Of a stretch of DNA of 56,391 nucleotides, positions 25,112 to 33,958 are shown piece by piece. The notes beneath the pieces are model-generated. The model was not told where the DNA came from and did no database searches. It worked only from the letters and a program-made list of their open reading frames with translations. The stretch lies in contig NZ_LMJL01000007.1 of assembly GCF_001429295.1 (NCBI RefSeq), forward strand, positions 689,562 through 745,952, in the 5' to 3' direction. The stretch's first letter is position 1. The number at the start of each line of letters is the position of its first letter. The stretch comes from Flavobacterium sp. Root935 (lineage in GTDB: Bacteria; Bacteroidota; Bacteroidia; Flavobacteriales; Flavobacteriaceae). Made by a program: the position numbers and the translations under genes.

Positions 25112-25119
25112 TACTTTTG
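25112..25119 (+). promoter_or_regulatory. -7 element upstream of the coiled-coil protein gene
   Basis: TACTTTTG, 19 bases before the ATG at 25139. No -33 TTG at the right spacing. Confidence 0.45.
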
Positions 25120-25138
25120 CAATAAATTGTGAGTAATT

Positions 25139-26053
25139 ATGAAAAAACAACAGAAAAATAATTGGGTAAAAATCTTTTTTGCAGTATTTTTTGTTTTTGG
25201 AGTAGGTGCTGCAGTACTAGTTTTTAGCAATGAGTCTGATAAAAATGAAAATAAGGTTAAAAAAGAAAGTACTTCCAAAATTCCATTTGTTAATACAGAA
25301 AACACGGAACAAAAAAATATTTTAGATTCTCTAAATACACTCAAGGCTGCGTACGATATTGCAATTTTAGAAAAAACGGCGCTATCTCAAGAGTTGGAGC
25401 TAGAGCGTAAGAATGTTGAGAATTTAATGGAAATCATTAAGGCTTCTCAAAATCCATCTGCTGCTCAAATTAAAATATTTAGAAATCAACTTTCAGATTT
25501 GAATTTTTCTTTAGAAGGAAAAGTGTTAGAAATTAAGAAATTGAAATCTCAGAATAAAAATTTATTGACAGAAATTGAAAGTCAGAATGTTGTAATGTAC
25601 AACCAAAAAGCAGAAAATGATACACTTATTTCTAAACAAAAGAAATTAGAGTCTACCTTAAAAGATGCATCAAAACTTTCTCTAAGCAATTTTAAAGTAA
25701 TTGCTCTGCGCGAAAAAAGCTCGGGAGCAGAACTGGAAACTACAAAGGCAAAAAGTACAAAAAAACTTAAAGCTATTTTTACTGTTAATGGAAATGCTGT
25801 TGCAAAAACAGGAAAAAGAATCTTTTACATTCAAGTACTCGACCAGAAGAATAATGTTTTGGGTGATAATAAATTGATTGAATTTGGAAATGATAAAGCT
25901 CTGGTATATAGTTTTATTGTGAGCACAGATTTTCAGGGTAAATCGGTAAATGTGTATGGAATTCTAAATGACCAGTTTAAAAAAGGAACCTATTTTGTCA
26001 ATTTCTTCGACAAGCAGGAAATAATGGGAAGCGCTTCGATTACCTTAGAATAA
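25139..26053 (+). CDS. Hypothetical membrane-anchored coiled-coil protein
   Basis: 304 residues: a short basic N-terminus, one membrane helix (about 9-29), a low-complexity linker, a long coiled coil (about 60-185, rich in Leu/Glu/Lys heptads), and a beta-rich C-terminal domain (about 190-304) with KAIFTVNGNAVAKTGKRIFYIQVL. It is probably anchored in the inner membrane with the coiled coil and beta domain in the periplasm. I recognise no named family and make no functional claim. The A-rich leader and good ATG make the start clear. It is probably monocistronic. Confidence 0.8.
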   Translation: MKKQQKNNWVKIFFAVFFVFGVGAAVLVFSNESDKNENKVKKESTSKIPFVNTENTEQKNILDSLNTLKAAYDIAILEKTALSQELELERKNVENLMEIIKASQNPSAAQIKIFRNQLSDLNFSLEGKVLEIKKLKSQNKNLLTEIESQNVVMYNQKAENDTLISKQKKLESTLKDASKLSLSNFKVIALREKSSGAELETTKAKSTKKLKAIFTVNGNAVAKTGKRIFYIQVLDQKNNVLGDNKLIEFGNDKALVYSFIVSTDFQGKSVNVYGILNDQFKKGTYFVNFFDKQEIMGSASITLE

Positions 26054-26071
26054 GCGTTTTTTAAAAATAAA

Positions 26072-26105
26072 TTGTAGTAAAAGGATTTTGTATTTGCTAG
26101 CTTTG
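26072..26105 (+). promoter_or_regulatory. Promoter of the MBL-fold hydrolase gene
   Basis: TTG at 26072-26074, 23 bases, then TAGCTTTG at 26098-26105, 22 bases before the ATG. Confidence 0.5.
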
Positions 26106-26127
26106 TTCTTTTACAAAAATCAAACTA

Positions 26128-26985
26128 ATGAAACTTTACCCAATCGAATCTGGAAATTTTAAATTAGATGGCGGTGCTATGTTTGGTGTTGTTCCAAAGA
26201 CAATATGGAACAAAACAAATCCTGCTGACTCTAATAATCTCATTGATATTGCCGCACGCTGTTTATTGATCGAAGACGGAAATCGTTTGATTTTAATTGA
26301 TACAGGAATGGGCGATAAGCAATCGGAAAAGTTTTTTGGCTATTACTCACTATGGGGTTCGCATTCTATAGATAAATCCTTAGCAAAATACGGTTTTAAC
26401 CGAGATGATATTACAGATGTTTTTATGACACATCTTCATTTTGATCATTGCGGCGGAAGTGTTCAGTGGAATTCGGATAAAACAGGATATGAACCAGCTT
26501 TTAAAAATGCAAAATTCTGGACAAATGAAAATCATTGGGAGTGGGCTACAAAACCAAATCCAAGAGAAAAAGCGTCTTTTTTATCTGAAAATATTCTACC
26601 AATGCAGGAGAGCGGACAATTGAATTTCATCGAAAGACGAGAAACCGATTTTGGATTTTCAAAAGAAATGGGCTTTGAAATTTTCTACGTAGACGGCCAC
26701 ACCGAAAAACAAATGATTCCTTATATCAAATACCAAGATAAAACAATCGTTTTTTGTGCCGATTTATTAGCGACTGCCGGACACATTCCACTTCCTTATG
26801 TTATGGGTTACGATACAAGACCATTGCTGACGATGCCAGAAAAATCAAAATTCTTGAATTTAGCAGCAGACCAAAATCATTATTTGTTTCTGGAACATGA
26901 TGCACATAATCAAATAATAACTGTTGAACATACAGATAAAGGAGTTCGATTAAAAGAGGTTTTTACCTGCGAAGAAATTCTTTAG
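26128..26985 (+). CDS. Metallo-beta-lactamase-fold hydrolase
   Basis: 285 residues with the zinc motif HLHFDHCGG (His102, His104, Asp106, His107), a later histidine in DGHTEKQM, the bridging aspartate in FCADLLA and a final HDAH histidine. The overall layout resembles lactonase/MBLAC-type hydrolases in this superfamily, including AHL-lactonase relatives, but the substrate cannot be assigned. There is no signal peptide, so it is cytoplasmic. A near-copy of its last ~107 bases occurs at 29890-29995. A strong two-way terminator follows. Confidence 0.88.
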   Translation: MKLYPIESGNFKLDGGAMFGVVPKTIWNKTNPADSNNLIDIAARCLLIEDGNRLILIDTGMGDKQSEKFFGYYSLWGSHSIDKSLAKYGFNRDDITDVFMTHLHFDHCGGSVQWNSDKTGYEPAFKNAKFWTNENHWEWATKPNPREKASFLSENILPMQESGQLNFIERRETDFGFSKEMGFEIFYVDGHTEKQMIPYIKYQDKTIVFCADLLATAGHIPLPYVMGYDTRPLLTMPEKSKFLNLAADQNHYLFLEHDAHNQIITVEHTDKGVRLKEVFTCEEIL

Positions 26986-27003
26986 ATAGAAATTAAACTA
27001 TAA

Positions 27004-27041
27004 AAAAATCCCATTTTCAACTGAATGAAAATGGGATTTTT
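27004..27041. terminator. Bidirectional terminator between the hydrolase and LRR genes
   Basis: A perfect 16-bp stem, 27004-27019 with 27026-27041, around the core ATCCCATTTTCA/TGAAAATGGGAT. The loop is 6 bases, with A and T tracts at the two ends. It separates two convergent genes. Confidence 0.9.
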
Positions 27042-27059
27042 AATTTTTACGAATAGTGA

Positions 27060-29666
27060 TTATTCTACAATTACTTTTTTCGCAGAAGCAGCATCTCCAT
27101 TGATTAAATAAACATAATAAACTCCTCTAGGTAAACCAGATAAATCGATCGTATTATTTGTATTTGCATTATTTAAAGTAAAAGATTTTACCAATTGGCC
27201 TAATGAATTGTAAACTGTTGCTTTGTCTAATGAAGCATTATCAATAGTTATTTCTCCTTTTGTTGGGTTTGGATGAACTACTACTTTGTCGAAAACAGAA
27301 TCTTCAACACCTAAAGTAGTACAGTTTGTTGAATAAACGGTTGTTGGGTCTTTTCTTTCTGCCCAGTTTGTATTTGAATAATTTTCATCATCGACCTGAA
27401 TGCATTTTAATTCTGGGTTGTCTAAAATTGAGATATCGGTCAATAAAGTGTTGTTTCCATTTTTTATATTTAATGAAGTCAATTGATTACTATTGATATT
27501 TAACCAATATAATTTTGCATTTAAAGGAAGGTCTAATGTTGTTAATTCGTTTTCATTAAGTATTAAATATTGGAGTAAAGTTTGCGCTTTTAGATTTATA
27601 TTTTGTAATTTATTTTTAGAAGCTAATATTCCAATCAATTTTGTATTTGAAGAAATATCCAATGTTGCTAATTCGTTGTCACTAAGTGATAAATGTTGTA
27701 ATAAAGTATTTGTATTAATATTTATATTTTTTAATTTATTTCCAGAAGCATGCAATCCAGTCAATTTTGAATTGGAAGAAACATCTAGTGTTGTTAATTG
27801 GTTTTTATTAAGTAATAAAAATTCTAATAAAGTGTTTGCTCTAAGATCTATATTTTTTAACTGACATTCTTCTGCACTTAATGACAGCAGCTTTGTATTT
27901 GAGGAAAGGTTTAATGACAGCAATTGATTATCGTCCACATTTAAGTTGACTAATTCTTTAAATGCTTCAATTCCTGTTAAATCGGTAATTTCAGATCCTT
28001 TTACATCTAATTCTTTAATAGGTGCAATATTGATAGTTAGCACTTTTCCATCGGGAATTCCAGAATCTAGGCCTAAACTAATTAATTTAGTTTCAAAATT
28101 GATATCTGGAATTAATGTAACAGCGTTACAGTCTTTAGTGAGACTCGCAGTGGCATCTTTTGTAATGCTCCAGTTTTTGAAGGCATAAGCTACATCATCA
28201 ACCAGAATACAGTTCAGATTATTAGAGGCACAGTTTAACGATGTTAATGTAGTGTTATTGGTAAGATCTAAACTAGTTAATAGATTTCGATCACAATTTA
28301 ATGAAGTTAAATTTAAATTAGAGTATAAATCTAAATTTGTCAATTTATTTGAAGAAATCCATAATGTATTTAATGCTAAATTTTTAGATAAATCAATTGA
28401 TGTTATTTGATTTTCATTACAATATAAGTTTTTCAACGCCAAATTATTCGATATATCTAGACTCGTGAGGTTATTGTTGTAAAGTCCTAACGTATTTAGT
28501 GCTAAATTCTTAGAAACATCAATTGTAATCAATTTATTGGAAGACAAAGACAAATCTTGCAAATCTATATTCCTTGATATATCGATAGTCGTTAATTTAT
28601 TCTGAGTACATCTCAAATTAATTAATTTTATATTTTTTGAAAGATCTAAAGTGGTAATTTGATTATTAGAACAATCTAGGGTTGTCAAACTGGTAAAATC
28701 CTGAATTCCTGTCAAGTCAGCAATTGAATTCCCATAAATATTTAATGTTGTTATTGAAGCAACATTTGAAGTCAAAACTTTTCCGTTAACACCATCTCGG
28801 TCAATTCCAAGTGTAATGAGTTTGTTCTCAAAATTGACATCTGGAATTAATGTGTACGCTCCGCAGTCTGTGCTGAAGCTTGTCATGGGATCTTTTACTT
28901 GAGACCAGATTTTATTAGCATCTTCTACGTTATCCACCTGAATGCATTCCAGGCGATTACCATAAAATGTGGCATAAGAAGCATTAGGATTGAATAAATA
29001 ATTGGCTCCGTTTTTTATATTTAAATAAGTTAACAAATTTGAGTGCGCTGTCATCACACTCAGTTTATTATTTTTACTCAGATCGAGACTTTTTAGTAAA
29101 TTATTATTACACCATAAGCGATCAAGTTTCAAATTAGTGGAGACGTCGAGAATTTTGATGTTATTATATCTACAATCTAAGCCTTCCAGCAATAACTGTT
29201 GAGAAACATCTATGCTTGTAAGCTGATTGTGGTTACAGTCAATAATTTTTATTGCTGTATTGTTAGAAAAATCAAGCGATGCTAAGTTATTATTTGCACA
29301 TTGCAGGCTACTTAAGAGAGGATTATTAGTAAGATTTAATGTTGTTAACAGATTATTACCACACTCTAAATTGGTTAATGCGGTGTTTTGAGATAAGTTT
29401 AATTGAGTCAATCTATTATTATTACAATTGAAGTATCTTAACGCAGTAAAATCTTCAATTCCTGTAATGTCAGTAATAGAACTGTTGCTAACATTCAAAA
29501 AAGTCAAAGTAGCTACATTGGAAGTCAAAACCTGACCGTCTGGAGCACCTGAATCAATACCCAAGCTGATTAATTTGTTTTCAAAATTAACATCTGAGAT
29601 AGTAGTATACTGTCCATAAATACAAAAATTTGCCAATAGCAATAATAAGAGTAATTTTATTTTCAT
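27060..29666 (-). CDS. T9SS-secreted leucine-rich-repeat protein
   Basis: 868 residues from the ATG at 29666, which opens directly on a signal peptide (MKIKLLLLLLLANFCIYGQ). Three similar LRR modules start at about residues 23, 271 and 514, each opening with I(S/P)D(V/I)NFE(N/T)KLI and a calcium-loop-like (S/R)DG(I/V) spacer. Modules 1 and 2 close with the cap CIQVDNVEDANKIW-like sequence and a Cys. The repeats are about 21 residues with LxxLxxxxNxL. A T9SS sorting domain (about 790-868) contains VVHPNPTKGE and ends YLINGDAASAKKVIVE. The protein is therefore predicted to be exported and surface-attached or released, as an adhesin or binding protein. Its ligand is unknown. An in-frame ATG at 29720 would add 18 residues before the signal peptide and is rejected. 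Confidence 0.9.
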   Translation of the reverse strand: MKIKLLLLLLLANFCIYGQYTTISDVNFENKLISLGIDSGAPDGQVLTSNVATLTFLNVSNSSITDITGIEDFTALRYFNCNNNRLTQLNLSQNTALTNLECGNNLLTTLNLTNNPLLSSLQCANNNLASLDFSNNTAIKIIDCNHNQLTSIDVSQQLLLEGLDCRYNNIKILDVSTNLKLDRLWCNNNLLKSLDLSKNNKLSVMTAHSNLLTYLNIKNGANYLFNPNASYATFYGNRLECIQVDNVEDANKIWSQVKDPMTSFSTDCGAYTLIPDVNFENKLITLGIDRDGVNGKVLTSNVASITTLNIYGNSIADLTGIQDFTSLTTLDCSNNQITTLDLSKNIKLINLRCTQNKLTTIDISRNIDLQDLSLSSNKLITIDVSKNLALNTLGLYNNNLTSLDISNNLALKNLYCNENQITSIDLSKNLALNTLWISSNKLTNLDLYSNLNLTSLNCDRNLLTSLDLTNNTTLTSLNCASNNLNCILVDDVAYAFKNWSITKDATASLTKDCNAVTLIPDINFETKLISLGLDSGIPDGKVLTINIAPIKELDVKGSEITDLTGIEAFKELVNLNVDDNQLLSLNLSSNTKLLSLSAEECQLKNIDLRANTLLEFLLLNKNQLTTLDVSSNSKLTGLHASGNKLKNININTNTLLQHLSLSDNELATLDISSNTKLIGILASKNKLQNINLKAQTLLQYLILNENELTTLDLPLNAKLYWLNINSNQLTSLNIKNGNNTLLTDISILDNPELKCIQVDDENYSNTNWAERKDPTTVYSTNCTTLGVEDSVFDKVVVHPNPTKGEITIDNASLDKATVYNSLGQLVKSFTLNNANTNNTIDLSGLPRGVYYVYLINGDAASAKKVIVE

Positions 29667-29717
29667 AAAAATTTGTTTACAATAATCAGATTTATAAATA
29701 AAATAATATTTTATCTG

Positions 29718-29725
29718 CAAAAATA
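29718..29725 (-). promoter_or_regulatory. -7 element upstream of the LRR gene
   Basis: TATTTTTG on the minus strand, 51 bases before the chosen ATG at 29666. It overlaps the longer ORF start at 29720, which further favours the downstream start. Confidence 0.45.
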
Positions 29726-29889
29726 AATAAAAACGACCATAATTATAAGTTTTTACATGTTAAAATTTAGAATAATTTATTATCTTAAACTGATTAAGTT
29801 TTAAAAAAGAATTGATGTTTCAATCTAAAGATACTACGGTCCATTCAATAAGTATCTGATTCAAATTCCATTATATCAACTCATATCAT

Positions 29890-29995
29890 ATTATTTGTTT
29901 CTGGAACATGATGCACACAACCAAATAATAACAGTTGAACATACGGATAAAGAAGTTCGATTAAAAGAGGTTTTTACCTGCGAGGAGATTTTTTA
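29890..29995 (+). pseudogene. Relic 3' end of a second MBL-fold hydrolase gene
   Basis: About 106 bases ending in TAA match the last 107 bases of the intact hydrolase gene (26879-26985) at roughly nine in ten positions. Most differences are at third codon positions, and the reading frame stays open to its own stop. That pattern fits a former functional paralogue, not recent copying. Only weak similarity may extend upstream to about 29835; the rest of the gene is gone. The two copies are direct repeats flanking the LRR gene. Apart from this relic and a -7 box, the 636 bases from 29667 to 30302 show no gene. Confidence 0.75.
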
Positions 29996-30302
29996 AGCGG
30001 AGGTTTATTTACTAATAGATTAAGTTTTATATTCATTCATTTTTTTAAATATGATTCTCTAAATCATTTAATATAGTTGTAAGCTTTTTTGATAAGTGGA
30101 CAATTATTCACGTTATTCTTTTTTAATATAGAGTTTTTAATATGTAGATGCTTTACAATGATTTGAATTTTAATTGTTTATGCTAATTTTCATGATGGTA
30201 AATTTTAATTAAAATTTCATAACACATTGTTAACAGTTAGTTTTTTGTAACAAAAAAGCATAATTTAGACCCATCTTTTAACTTTACTTATATAATAGAT
30301 AC

Positions 30303-31940
30303 ATGAGTCATATAAAACCTCTTAAATTATCTGCTTTTGCATTACTTGTTTTAGCAGGATGCAGTGCAAGTTTGCAAGCGCAAAAATCAGTGCCAAAACA
30401 ACCAATTGTTGCTCCTTTAGCAGTTGTTAAAAAAGCACCAGTTAGTGAAAACGAACTAAAAAGATGGAGTCATCTTGATTTAGTAAAAGATTCTATCCCA
30501 GGAATGAGTGTTGATAGAGCTTTAACTGAATTGCTTCAAGGTAAAAAAGGCAATAAAGTTATTGTTGGTATTGTAGACTCTGGTGTAGATATCGAACATG
30601 AAGATCTGCAGGGAATGATCTGGACTAATGCAAAAGAAATTCCTGGAAACGGAATCGATGATGATAAAAACGGATTTATTGATGATGTTCACGGCTGGAA
30701 TTTCCTTGGAAATGCTGTTAATGAAAATCTTGAAATGACACGTATTGTCAAAAAAGGAGACGATGGTTCTGCTCAATACAAAGAAGCTTTAGCCCAATAC
30801 AACGAGAAATACGAAAAAGCTCTAAAAGATAAAGAACAAGTTGATTTTTTATTAGATATTCATAATACTATCAAAAAAGAACTAAATAAGACAGATTATA
30901 AAGTTGAGGATTTAGCATCTATTACGTCAACAGATTCAAAAGTTGCTAGAGCAAAAGCAATAATGACTCAAATTTTTACAAATGCTGGTCCAACTTTTAA
31001 CCCAGAAGCTGATTTTGGAGAATATAAAGAGCAAGTTTACGATCAATTGAATTATAATTTAAATAAAGAATTTGACGGAAGAAAAGTCGTAGGCGATAAT
31101 CCAGAAGATATTAAAGACAATCATTATGGAAATAATGTTGTTTTTGGTCCAGATAAAGAAAAAGCACTTCACGGAACTCACGTTGCTGGAATCATTGCAC
31201 AAATCCGTGGAAACAATTTAGGAGGAGACGGAGTTGCTTCGCCAAACGTTGAGATTCTGACTGTGAGAGCTGTTCCAGACGGTGATGAGTATGATAAAGA
31301 TATCGCTTTAGCAATTCGTTACGCAGTAGATAATGGTGCAAAAGTAATTAACGGAAGTTTCGGAAAAAGCTTTTCTCCTCACAAACAATGGGTTTACGAT
31401 GCTATTAAATATGCAGCTAAAAAAGACGTTTTAATTGTACATGCTGCAGGAAACGACGGATACAATATTGATGAGACAAAAAATATCAATTATCCAAATG
31501 ATTCAGAAGACAACGTAAAAGAATTTGCTGATAATGTAATCACAATTGGAGCAATCAATAAAGAATACGGAGAAACGGTTGTTGCACCATTTTCTAACTT
31601 CGGAAAAATTAATGTTGACGTATTTGCTCCAGGTGAAGAAATCTACGCAACAGTTCCAAACAATAAATACAAATATTTACAAGGAACTTCAATGGCATCT
31701 CCAAATGCAGCGGGTGTTGCGGCTTTAATTCGTTCTTACTACCCAAAATTAAAAGCTGCTCAAGTTAAGAAGATTTTGATGGATTCTGGAGTTGCACTTC
31801 CTTCTAAAGTTATTTTGGGAGAAAATCCAAATCCAAATGAAAAACCAGTAGCGGTTTCTTCTGCAGAATCATCAAAAACTGCAAAAATGGTAAATGCTTA
31901 CAACGCTTTATTAATGGCAGAGAAGATGTCTAAAAAATAA
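30303..31940 (+). CDS. S8 (subtilisin-like) peptidase, lipoprotein
   Basis: 545 residues with a lipoprotein signal peptide (Cys20 in VLAGCSAS). The catalytic triad is Asp92 (IVDSGVD), His290 (HGTHVAGI) and Ser463 (GTSMASPNAAG). The oxyanion Asn is in VHAAGNDG. The Asp-to-His distance of about 200 residues is much longer than in classical subtilisins (about 32). The insertion (about 105-280) is helical and charged. The residues after the lipid Cys (SASLQAQ) are not acidic, so it is probably periplasm-facing. It lies upstream of an M1 aminopeptidase in the same direction, suggesting joint protein or peptide breakdown. A hairpin between them suggests partial termination. Confidence 0.93.
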   Translation: MSHIKPLKLSAFALLVLAGCSASLQAQKSVPKQPIVAPLAVVKKAPVSENELKRWSHLDLVKDSIPGMSVDRALTELLQGKKGNKVIVGIVDSGVDIEHEDLQGMIWTNAKEIPGNGIDDDKNGFIDDVHGWNFLGNAVNENLEMTRIVKKGDDGSAQYKEALAQYNEKYEKALKDKEQVDFLLDIHNTIKKELNKTDYKVEDLASITSTDSKVARAKAIMTQIFTNAGPTFNPEADFGEYKEQVYDQLNYNLNKEFDGRKVVGDNPEDIKDNHYGNNVVFGPDKEKALHGTHVAGIIAQIRGNNLGGDGVASPNVEILTVRAVPDGDEYDKDIALAIRYAVDNGAKVINGSFGKSFSPHKQWVYDAIKYAAKKDVLIVHAAGNDGYNIDETKNINYPNDSEDNVKEFADNVITIGAINKEYGETVVAPFSNFGKINVDVFAPGEEIYATVPNNKYKYLQGTSMASPNAAGVAALIRSYYPKLKAAQVKKILMDSGVALPSKVILGENPNPNEKPVAVSSAESSKTAKMVNAYNALLMAEKMSKK

Positions 31941-31962
31941 AGAATAACACACTATTAATCTA

Positions 31963-31986
31963 ATGGAAGAGTTCGCGCTCTTCCAT
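31963..31986 (+). terminator. Hairpin between the S8 and M1 peptidase genes
   Basis: ATGGAAGAG (31963-31971) pairs with CTCTTCCAT (31978-31986) around a 6-base loop, followed by TTTCTATT. It is a likely terminator or attenuator after the S8 gene. The ATG inside its left arm is therefore not the M1 start. Confidence 0.65.
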
Positions 31987-32004
31987 TTTCTATTACATAT
32001 AAAC

Positions 32005-33885
32005 ATGCGAAAAATTATTTTACTTTCTTTCCTGAGCTTTGGATTAAACACAGCTTTTGCTCAAAACACCTCATATTGGCAGCAACACGCCGATTACAAA
32101 ATGGAGGTTTCAATGGATGTAAAAAACTATCAGTATAAAGGAAAACAAGAATTGGTTTACACCAATAATTCTCCTGATACTTTAAGAAAAGTATTCTATC
32201 ATTTGTTTCCAAATGCTTTTCAGCCAGGAAGTGAAATGGATGCGCGTCTTCATTTTATCAAAGATCCAGACGGAAGAATGGTAAATAAAGTAAAAGGTGC
32301 AGACGGAAAAGATGTAAAACAAAGCCGAATTGAAACTTTAAAACCAAATGAAATTGGATTTTTAAAAATCACAAACTTTAAACAGGATGGTACTGCAGCT
32401 CAAACAAGAGTTTCAGGAACTATTCTAGAAGTTACTTTGGCTAAACCAATTTTACCAAATTCAAAAACTACCTTCACATTAGATTTTGACGGACAAGTTC
32501 CAGTGCAAATTCGTCGTTCGGGAAGAAATAATTCGGAGGGAATTGAACTTTCGATGTCACAATGGTATCCAAAATTAGCAGAATTTGATTTCGAAGGCTG
32601 GCACGCAGATCCGTATATTGCGAGAGAATTTCACGGTGTTTGGGGAAATTTTGATGTAAAAATTACAATCGATAAAGAATATACAATTGGAGGTTCTGGA
32701 TATTTACAAGACAAAAATTCAATTGGACACGGTTACGAAGATGCTGGTGTGACGGTTACTTATCCTAAAAAAGCAAAAACGTTAACTTGGCATTTTATTG
32801 CTCCAAATGTTCACGATTTTACATGGGCAGCAGACAAAGAATATGCACATGATATTGTAAAAGGACCAAACGATGTTGATTTGCATTTCTTCTATAAAAA
32901 CACTCCAAAAGTGGCAGAAAACTGGAAACAATTAGAGCCATTGATGGTAAAAGTAATGGATTATTACAACCAAAGAGTTGGAGCTTATCCGTACAAACAA
33001 TATTCATTTATTCAAGGTGGAGACGGTGGAATGGAGTATGCAATGTGTACCTTAATGCTAGGAAATGGAAAACTGGAAGGAATTCTTGGGACTGCAACAC
33101 ACGAATTAGGACACTCTTGGTTTCAGCATATTTTAGCTTCAAACGAATCCAAACATCCTTGGATGGATGAAGGTTTTACAACTTATATTGAAGACAGCGC
33201 TTTGAACGAATTAAAGGGAGATAAAAAAGAAGTAAATCCATTTAAAGGGAATTATGCTGCTTATTACAGTTTAGTAAATTCTGGAAAAGAACAGCCGCAA
33301 AGTACACACGGAGATCGCTATGACGAAAACCGTCCTTACAGTATTTCTTCTTACGTAAAAGGAAGTATTTTTCTTTCTCAATTAGAATATGTAATTGGAA
33401 AAGAAAATGTTGATGCTACTTTAAAAAGATATTTCAACGATTTTAAATTCAAACATCCAACTCCAAATGACATCAAAAGAACAGCAGAAAGAGTTTCTGG
33501 AGCTGAGCTAGATTGGTATTTAACAGATTGGACGCAAACATTAAATACGATTGATTACGGAATTAAAGACGTTGCTGATAATGCAGGAAAAACAACTGTA
33601 ACTTTGGAGAGAATTGGAAGAATGCCAATGCCAATCGACTTAAAAGTAGATTATACTGACGGAACCTCTGAGAACTTCTACATTCCGTTAAGAATGATGA
33701 ATTTTATTAAACCGAATCCAAATCCAAATCAAAAAAGAACTGTTTTAGAAGACTGGGCTTGGGCACAGCAAAACTATAGTTTTACAATCGATAAAAACAA
33801 AATTGCAATCAAAAAAATCACTATTGATCCAAGCGGATTAATGGCTGATGTAAAAGCTGCAAACAATGTTTTTGACGTGAAATAA
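32005..33885 (+). CDS. M1 family zinc aminopeptidase, secreted
   Basis: 626 residues from ATG 32005, opening with a signal peptide (MRKIILLSFLSFGLNTAFAQ). The zinc site is HELGH at residues 366-370 and Glu389, exactly the HExxH-x18-E spacing of the M1 gluzincins. The substrate motif appears as GGMEYAM (GxMEN-type) upstream, at about residue 345. It probably removes N-terminal amino acids from peptides in the periplasm, and pairs functionally with the S8 peptidase upstream. I chose the start at the signal peptide because the longer frame begins in the upstream hairpin. A two-way terminator follows. Confidence 0.93.
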   Translation: MRKIILLSFLSFGLNTAFAQNTSYWQQHADYKMEVSMDVKNYQYKGKQELVYTNNSPDTLRKVFYHLFPNAFQPGSEMDARLHFIKDPDGRMVNKVKGADGKDVKQSRIETLKPNEIGFLKITNFKQDGTAAQTRVSGTILEVTLAKPILPNSKTTFTLDFDGQVPVQIRRSGRNNSEGIELSMSQWYPKLAEFDFEGWHADPYIAREFHGVWGNFDVKITIDKEYTIGGSGYLQDKNSIGHGYEDAGVTVTYPKKAKTLTWHFIAPNVHDFTWAADKEYAHDIVKGPNDVDLHFFYKNTPKVAENWKQLEPLMVKVMDYYNQRVGAYPYKQYSFIQGGDGGMEYAMCTLMLGNGKLEGILGTATHELGHSWFQHILASNESKHPWMDEGFTTYIEDSALNELKGDKKEVNPFKGNYAAYYSLVNSGKEQPQSTHGDRYDENRPYSISSYVKGSIFLSQLEYVIGKENVDATLKRYFNDFKFKHPTPNDIKRTAERVSGAELDWYLTDWTQTLNTIDYGIKDVADNAGKTTVTLERIGRMPMPIDLKVDYTDGTSENFYIPLRMMNFIKPNPNPNQKRTVLEDWAWAQQNYSFTIDKNKIAIKKITIDPSGLMADVKAANNVFDVK

Positions 33886-33903
33886 TCTTCATTTAAAGAA
33901 TAA

Positions 33904-33939
33904 AAAAAGTCCCGTTTAAATTAATAAACGGGACTTTTT
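33904..33939. terminator. Bidirectional terminator between the M1 and threonine dehydrogenase genes
   Basis: A perfect 15-bp stem, 33904-33918 with 33925-33939, core AGTCCCGTTTA/TAAACGGGACT, 6-base loop, flanked by A and T tracts. The genes on either side converge. Confidence 0.9.
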
Positions 33940-33958
33940 ATTTTTAGATCATTAAGGT

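Larger units (their letters stand above)
24805..25138. other. Divergent intergenic region, sufA / coiled-coil protein
   Basis: 334 bases without a gene between divergently transcribed genes. It carries a minus-strand -7 box for sufA at 24904-24911 and a plus-strand one at 25112-25119. I see no convincing operator palindrome for an IscR- or Fur-like regulator by eye. Confidence 0.5.

Noticed and set aside
27400..29600. Many short repeats on the minus strand, initially array-like
   Set aside because: They are codons for leucine-rich repeats of one protein in a single open frame.
31963..32004. Upstream ATG for the M1 peptidase
   Set aside because: The ATG is part of a hairpin arm, and the extra residues precede a normal signal peptide. 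The start at 32005 is better.
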